This document shows, one piece after another, positions 58,383 through 64,000 of a DNA stretch of 64,000 nucleotides (positions are counted from its first letter, which is position 1; every line of letters starts with the position of its first letter). The notes under the pieces are model-generated. The model had not been told where the DNA came from and ran no database searches. It saw only the letters and a program-made list of their open reading frames with translations. Source of the stretch: Orobanche coerulescens (Eukaryota; Streptophyta; Magnoliopsida; Lamiales; Orobanchaceae); the NCBI GenBank assembly GCA_033398695.1, contig CM065815.1, positions 8,612,501 through 8,676,500 on the forward strand. The letters are read 5' to 3'. The translations under genes and the position numbers were made by a program.

Positions 58383-58570
58383 ACGAGTTTGCATGAGAAA
58401 ATGTGCATGATGTTATACTCAAGCATAAGGATGCCAATGCAAGAAATACCATACTCCAATAATCAAAACCACAAATCCCAATAATACAGGGTCTGAATAC
58501 AGATGAAATACACAGTAATAAATTCGGATATTACATACTCTCCTACTAAAAAGGAGTTTCGTCCCGAAAC

Positions 58571-61183
58571 TCAAGACGAAAATAATTCGGGATATCTGGA
58601 CTTCATACCATCTTCTGTTTCCCATGTGGCTTCTTCCACTCCGTGGCGTGACCATTGAACTTTGATCAAAATAATTGGTTTGTTCCTCAATAGCTTAACT
58701 CGACTATCGAGTATCTTGACCGGTCTTTCTTCAAACGTCCCATCTTGAGCAACTTCGATCTCGCCGAAATCGATGACATGACTAGGATCTGGTATATACC
58801 TCCGTAACTGGGATACATGGAACACGTTATGAATATGGCACAATGATGGCGGCAGTGCCAATCTGTATGCCAACTCCCCAACTCTCTCAAGGATCTCAAA
58901 TGGTCCGATATATCTCGGACTCAGCTTTCCTTTCCTTCCGAAACGAAAGATTCCCCGAGTAGGAGAAACCTTCAAAAGTACGTGGTCTCCAGTACTGAAT
59001 TCCAATGGGCGACGGCGTACGTCTGCGTACGATTTCTGGCGACTTTGGGCGGTTAACAGCCTTTCACGAATCAAGGCTATCTTCTCTCGAGTCTGTACGA
59101 TCAACTCTGGTTCTGTCCCGATCAAGTCTGATGAATCATCCCAACATAGGGGCGATCTACATCTCCTCCCGTATAATGCCTCAAATGGTGCCATCTTAAT
59201 GGAAGCATGCCAACTATTATTGTAGGTAAATTCAATCAACGGTAGGTGAACTTCCCAATCAGTTGACCAATCTAAGGCACAAGCCCTCAGCATATCCTCC
59301 ACCGTTTGAATGGTCCTCTCGGATTGTCCGTCAGTCTGCGGGTGATAAGCCGTACTGAAGTTCAATTCGGTCCCCAAGGCCTTATGAACTGCTTTCCAAA
59401 AGTGAGACACAAAACGGTCGTCTCTATCAGAAACAATGGTTTTCGGCGTACCATGCAATCGAACTATCTCCGAAATAAATACTCGCGCCAATTTCTCTGG
59501 TCCCCATGTGTCCTTAATGCCTAGGAAATGAGCTGATTTGGTTAAACGATCAACTATCACCCAAATCATGTTCATTCCCGTCTTGGTCCTCGGCATACTA
59601 GTGATAAAATCCATCGATATGTCCTCCCACTTCCATTCAGGAATCGGGAGTGGCTTCAACATTCCGGCAGGCCGTTGATGCTCGATCTTAACCTGCTGAC
59701 AAGTCAAGCATTTCGAAACATAGTTCGCTACATCTTTCTTCATATTGCCCCACCAGAAATTCTGCTTCAAGTCCTTATACATTTTACTGGTGCCCAGGTG
59801 GATAGAATAGGGCGAACTGTGAGCTTCCTTCATAATCGTCTGTTTCAGAACATCAACATCGGGGATGCAGAGTCGGTTCTGAAATCTCAAAACTCCATCA
59901 TCATGAATTATGAATCCAGGGGCCTTTCCTTTGATCACTTCATCACGTAACCGAATCGTTAGAGGATCATCTGCCTGTCTAGATTTGATTTCTTCGGTTA
60001 ATAATGAAGTTATCTCCATCACGCACAGTTGTCCTTGGACTCTTTGTAACCACACTTCAATTCCTTCTCGAATCATCTCTCGTTGAAGGCTAAGTTGGGA
60101 GGTCAGAGTCTCCAGCATCTGAATAGAAACAGGCTTGCGGCTGAGTGCATCGGCCACTACGTTTGCTTTGCCCAGATGATATAAAATCTCCAGGTCATAG
60201 TCCTTGATCAGCTCTAACCATCTTCTTTGCCGCATGTTCAACTCCTTCTGACTGAAGATGTATTTGAGACTCTTGTGATCCGTAAAGATCTGACAGTGAG
60301 TCCCGTACAGATAATGCCTCCAGATCTTCAAAGCAAAAATCACTGCTGCTAGCTCCAAATCATGTGTTGGGTAATTCACTTCATAAGGTTTCAGCTGTCG
60401 CGACGCATAAGCGATCACCTTATCATTCTGCATCAATACACACCCGAGTCCTTGGTTCGAAGCATCACTGTAAACTATAAATCCTCCAGTTCCCTGTGGA
60501 AGAGATAGAATCGGTGCCGTCGTCAATCTCTTCTTTAACTCATCAAAACTAGTCTGACACGACTCGTTCCACTCAAACTTTTGAGTTTTCTGCAGGAGTC
60601 GAGTAAGTGGGCGGGAGATTTTGGAAAACCCTTCCACGAACCGACGATAATACCCAGCGAGTCCTAAGAAACTTCGGACTTCTTTCACGTTCTTTGGAGG
60701 TTTCCAATCCATAATTGCTTCGATTTTCTGCGGGTCTACTCGGACTCCTTCCGCTGATACCACATGACCGAGGAACATTACTTCCTTTAGCCAGAATTCA
60801 CACTTAGAAAATTTGGCGTACAATTGCTCGCTTCTCAAGAGTTCTAATACAATCCGCAAATGCTGTGCATGCTCTTCCGGGTTCTTAGAATACACCAGAA
60901 TGTCATCAATGAACACGACCACAAATTTATCCAAATATTCGATGAACACTCGGTTCATCAACTGCATGAATACAGCAGGTGCATTAGTAAGACCAAATGG
61001 CATCACTACAAACTCATAGTGTCCGTAGCGAGTTCTGAATGCTGACTTCGGAACATCAGATTCCTTAATCCTCAGCTGATGGTACCCTGATCTCAGATCG
61101 ATTTTAGAAAATACTGTTGCCCCTTGCAACTGGTCAAACATATCATCAATCCGTGGCAACGGATACTTGTTCTTAATCGTCAT
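58571..61183 (-). pseudogene. element A pol: reverse transcriptase, RNase H, integrase, chromodomain
   Basis: An open frame of 870 codons. The reverse transcriptase has [14 protein letters not shown] and catalytic [11 protein letters not shown]. The RNase H has [14 protein letters not shown] and LSRK. The integrase has an HHCC-type zinc region ([25 protein letters not shown]) and D, D, E in [15 protein letters not shown] and DGQSER. It ends with a chromodomain-like segment. The frame begins inside the RT domain. Just upstream, at 61214-61216, a TGA replaces the arginine codon CGA of the conserved LCIDYREL context, and frameshifts occur near 61380-61450. The polyprotein is thus disabled although most of pol is intact. 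Confidence 0.92.
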
Positions 61184-61484
61184 CTTGTTCAGCTCTCGAT
61201 AGTCAATACACAGTCAAAGCGATCCATCCTTCTTTCGGACAAAAAGGACTGGCACTCCCCAGGGTGAAACGCTTGGCTGAATATAGCCTTTGTCCAGTAA
61301 CTCCTCCAGTTGCTTCTTCAGTTCGTACATTTCAGTAGGTGCCATACGATACGGCGCCTTAGAAATTGGTGTAGCTCGGGTTCACCAATAGTGAATTCTA
61401 CATCCCGTCGTGGAGGTAGTCCGTAATTCGTCAGAAATACATCGGAAATTCATTCACAACAGAATGGATGAAAGTTTCATAATT

Positions 61485-61964
61485 TCATCTTCTTTCTTCA
61501 TTGCATAGCACCAATACCTGTCTGACCTGTTTCAACAATTTGACATCTTTCATTGCTTTGATCAACTTTCCTGAGCTTCCTGGTTTCCATCCTTCAAACA
61601 GTACTTCGGAGCCATCATCAGCGATCAGCGAAATATTCCTCCTTCGGTAATTTACAATTGCTCCATATCGATTAAGCCAATCATCTCCGAGTATTAGGTC
61701 ATCTCCTTGCATTTCTATCACAATTAGATTTGAGAGCCACTCCCTACCCCCAAATAATACAGGAAAATCTCTAGTCTCTAAGTTCCCAACAATCCTCTCT
61801 CCACTCGGTAAACCAACAACATAAGGTTCACAAGTATGAAAACCGGAAATATTCAAACGATTTACACAAGACAAGGATATAAAAGAATGTGTAGCTCCTG
61901 TATCGAATAAAACGCTAACTGGCTGGGAAAGGATTTGGGACGATGCACGATGCGGCAAAGACAT
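61485..61964 (-). pseudogene. element A protease region
   Basis: Encodes a retropepsin-like aspartic protease with active site LFDTGATHSFIS and flap/second-half features LILGDDWLNRYGAIV. It overlaps the gag end by 50 bp in another frame. The change of frame near 61920-61940 could be a mutation or a programmed shift. A stop at 61485 separates it from pol. Confidence 0.85.
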
Positions 61965-63228
61965 CCTGATCGTCTGTCCTCCTCATCTCATACAGATGTG
62001 GGGGAACAGATCCGGTACTCGATGTCCCCTTTCGGTCCCATTGTCCTCTGCCTCGTCCGCGGCCAAAATTTTGAGGCATCTGAACACTTTGTTGCGTCTG
62101 TTGGATACTAGCTTCCTTCTGAACTGGCTGTGATGATCGGGTTCCATTGTACTCAGTGGCGTCCTTACAAAACGTCGCACAGTGCCCTTCCTGTCCGCAC
62201 TCAAAACATGTAACTGGAGTGCGCAAACAATCACGCCAAAGGTGGCCTGGGCGACCACAGTTAAAGCACTTCCTAGATGTATCCGTCGTGGCTGACATTG
62301 TTCCGTAATTCCTTCCGCTCTTAGATGGGTGCGGAGGTTTCTTGAAAGAAAAAGAAGACTGGGCCTTGCGGGGCCCACTGCTCTTGTGCTCTGTAAAAGT
62401 ACCAGAGACTTTCTGTTTCTTCGACTCCATAAACTTCTCCATTGCTGCTTCTTTTATTTCGTACGCCAGCGCCTTATCCTGGTATTGGCGGAGAGCGGTA
62501 CATTCAAAACCGGACATGTACCTCTGGATTTCTGGTTTCATCCTCATTTCAAAATGAATCATCATCTCCGCATCTGTTCTGACCAGATGTCGCACAAATG
62601 CTAGCTGCTGGTTAAACGTCTTAATCGTCTGGGATACGGGTTCGTCTGATGGTTGAGCGGAGAAAAATTCCCGAATTTTGGCTTCCCTCATAGGACAAGG
62701 GCAATACTGAGCTTCCATCATCATTTTAAATTCCATCCAATCGGCATCATGATCTGCAGGTCGGATAGCTTCCCACCACTCGGATGCTTCCCCTATCAGA
62801 AAGTACTGGGCAATGGAAGCTCTCCTGTCGTCCGGATAATTAATTCCAGCAAAAATTTTCTCCAGTTCCTTCAACCAATGGTCCCAAGTGGGAGTCTCGG
62901 AAAAGCCGTCAAATTTGGGTGGTTGCATCTTTGCCACCTCTTGTAACCATCGGTCACCTCGATTTCCCATTTCTGGAATCCTTTGTTGTCCATCTCCCTG
63001 CTGAATTCCTGCCGCCACTTGCATTCGGTCCACGACCTGAGCGAACTGAGTCATCTGGTTCACGACTTGACGAAGGATTTCTGGTACACTAGGTTCCGGT
63101 TCGTTATTAATAGATTGTTTCGGCTCGCCTGAGCTATGACTGGCCTGGTTAGAAGGCGACGCTTCCCTTTCAGCATTTCTTCGTTCGTGTCCACGACCGC
63201 GACCACGTCTACGTCCGCCTCTCAACAT
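61915..63228 (-). CDS. element A gag, about 437 residues
   Basis: The frame from ATG 63228-63226 (MLRGGRRRGRGRG) is open to 61915. Upstream codons to 63249 are open but lack a good start. It contains the gypsy gag domain (PPKFDGFSETPTWDHWLKEL, IAQYFLIGEASEWWEAI, FNQQLAFVRHLV) and two zinc knuckles, CFNCGRPGHLWRDC and CFECGQEGHCATFC. It is the RNA-binding structural protein. It is intact in itself although pol is broken, so it could still make particles. Confidence 0.9.
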   Translation of the reverse strand: MLRGGRRRGRGRGHERRNAEREASPSNQASHSSGEPKQSINNEPEPSVPEILRQVVNQMTQFAQVVDRMQVAAGIQQGDGQQRIPEMGNRGDRWLQEVAKMQPPKFDGFSETPTWDHWLKELEKIFAGINYPDDRRASIAQYFLIGEASEWWEAIRPADHDADWMEFKMMMEAQYCPCPMREAKIREFFSAQPSDEPVSQTIKTFNQQLAFVRHLVRTDAEMMIHFEMRMKPEIQRYMSGFECTALRQYQDKALAYEIKEAAMEKFMESKKQKVSGTFTEHKSSGPRKAQSSFSFKKPPHPSKSGRNYGTMSATTDTSRKCFNCGRPGHLWRDCLRTPVTCFECGQEGHCATFCKDATEYNGTRSSQPVQKEASIQQTQQSVQMPQNFGRGRGRGQWDRKGTSSTGSVPPHLYEMRRTDDQDVFAASCIVPNPFPAS

Positions 63229-63446
63229 ACTGTAAGCATAAATACTCAATATACAGGAAACAACATCATTCTAATATTCAAGCATAAAGAGATACAACAT
63301 GTAAAGAACGAGATAGAGTTTAGGAACTTACAACCACCGTTCGCATGAAGACGTAGGCAGTGCAGTGATGTCATTCACGGCCGGTTACCTCAAAAGACAT
63401 AAATGACCCCTATTTTAACCCAACGGCTAAGATATCCATAATCTTA

Positions 63447-63458
63447 GCTCCGATACCA
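63447..63458 (-). other. primer-binding site of element A
   Basis: The minus strand reads TGGTATCGGAGC, the same as in element D, 5 bp inside the LTR. Confidence 0.88.
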
Positions 63459-63463
63459 TATTC

Positions 63464-64000
63464 TGTAACACCCCTGATATATTCAGGAATATTACAGCGC
63501 CGTAAATCCTTTACATAAGAATTTACAAGGCTGAATAAAGGAAATGACAATAACAGATACCAGTTTATGAAATTTCTGAAATAAAATACAACCGTCTGGT
63601 TCAAAAACCGAGAATACAAATATCCAATAAAGGGTTATTAATACATCATCAAAATCCAAACATCATAAATTGACAACGTACTCGAGTACTTATTGAAATA
63701 ACCAATAAATAACAGACAGTAAACCCGGCCAGAACATCACTCTGCACCTTCGTCGTCATGCATCTCCAGTGGTTGTTTCCCCACTCTCCTGGATCCTGAA
63801 CATACACAAATGTTCACCCCCGAAGGGGTTAGCACAACGATGCTAGTACAAGTACAATAATCATACAACAGTGATATAATCAATAATTATATCATAACAA
63901 GTTTCTCCAACGAGAAATATTCACAACAGATATCATATCATAACAGTTTCAACATACTGATGGTATTCCAACGATCCAGCGCACACAGCTATAGATTCCC
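63464..64000 (-). repeat. 5' LTR of element A (partial)
   Basis: Starts TGTAACACCCCTGATATATTC and matches 56202-56740 almost exactly to the window end. The remaining ~1.8 kb is outside. Confidence 0.92.

Larger units (their letters stand above)
56202..58535 (-). repeat. 3' LTR of element A, main part
   Basis: With 48390-48407 it makes a 2352 bp LTR. It matches 63482-64000 where both are visible (TTCAGGAATATTACAGCGCCG). A TATA-like TATTATAAATG (minus strand, about 58131-58143) lies directly downstream in element sense of a palindrome array. The polypurine tract AGTAGGAGAGTA (minus strand) is next to 58535. Confidence 0.92.
48390..64000 (-). mobile_element. Ty3/gypsy chromovirus A (Tekay/Del-like), contains element B
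   Basis: A minus-strand element with 5' LTR from 63464 to beyond the window, primer site, gag, protease, reverse transcriptase, RNase H, integrase, chromodomain, polypurine tract and 3' LTR. The 3' LTR is split by element B into 48390-48407 and 56202-58535. The order RT-RNase H-integrase is that of Ty3/gypsy. The integrase C-terminus with [17 protein letters not shown]...ATWETE is a chromodomain, which points to the Tekay/Del clade. Bases 48385-48389 (CTTGA) should be its target duplication. Confidence 0.93.

Noticed and set aside
1..64000. endogenous pararetrovirus or other integrated plant virus
   Set aside because: All RT-bearing sequences have copia, chromovirus or L1 domain orders with LTRs or LINE features. 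No movement-protein or coat-protein segment of caulimovirid type was seen.

Overview
The window is nuclear DNA of a flowering plant, most likely a eudicot with a large repeat-rich genome. The evidence is GT-AG genes with long introns, one TRM-family gene (plant-specific), and a dense mix of Ty3/gypsy, Ty1/copia, L1, hAT, MULE-like, PIF/Harbinger and Stowaway elements. No prokaryotic or organellar operon, rRNA, tRNA gene or CRISPR array was seen. About 8 kb belongs to two cellular genes. Nearly all the rest is transposable elements and their remains.

Layout. 1-2803 is the 5' end of a minus-strand gypsy element (D): gag remnant, primer-binding site and a 1.9 kb LTR. 2804-10340 is gene-poor DNA holding a SINE-like tail, an element flanked by (TA)n, and a roughly 1.2 kb segment present twice in direct orientation. 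One copy is interrupted by a 1.7 kb Harbinger element and the other by a 244 bp MULE-like MITE, so each copy acts as the empty-site control for the other. 10341-17608 is a complete but mutated Ty1/copia element on the minus strand with target duplication TGATC. 19190-23430 is an L1-type LINE pseudogene split by a 2.1 kb solo LTR (TSD ACTCT). 23496-24417 is a deleted hAT element. Directly behind it, on the plus strand, lies a small gene of about 140 residues (24395-28038). It is tail-to-tail with a minus-strand TRM-family gene (29314 to about 36900) whose six coding exons assemble into 860 residues.

37231-64000 is a nest of retrotransposons whose order can be read from target-site duplications. 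A second copia copy received a gag-only copia element (E, 39788-47651). E's 3' LTR then received an internally deleted gypsy element (F, 43351-47053, TSD GTACG). The same copia copy received an LTR element C at 48101. C's LTR received a Tekay/Del-like chromovirus A (48390 to beyond 64000), and A's 3' LTR received a non-coding LARD-like element B (48408-56196, TSD ATATA).

The most interesting pattern is regulatory. Five LTR families (A, B, D, E, F) each carry an array of a short CG-containing palindrome in the U3 region, and the palindrome differs completely from family to family. In four of the five it sits about 15-85 bp upstream of a TATA-like box. In B, D and F a conserved block of about 130 bp, or a similar one, lies beside the array. 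This looks like a common U3 promoter layout with a family-specific 'word', possibly a transcription-factor site, an RNA dimerisation element or a methylation target.
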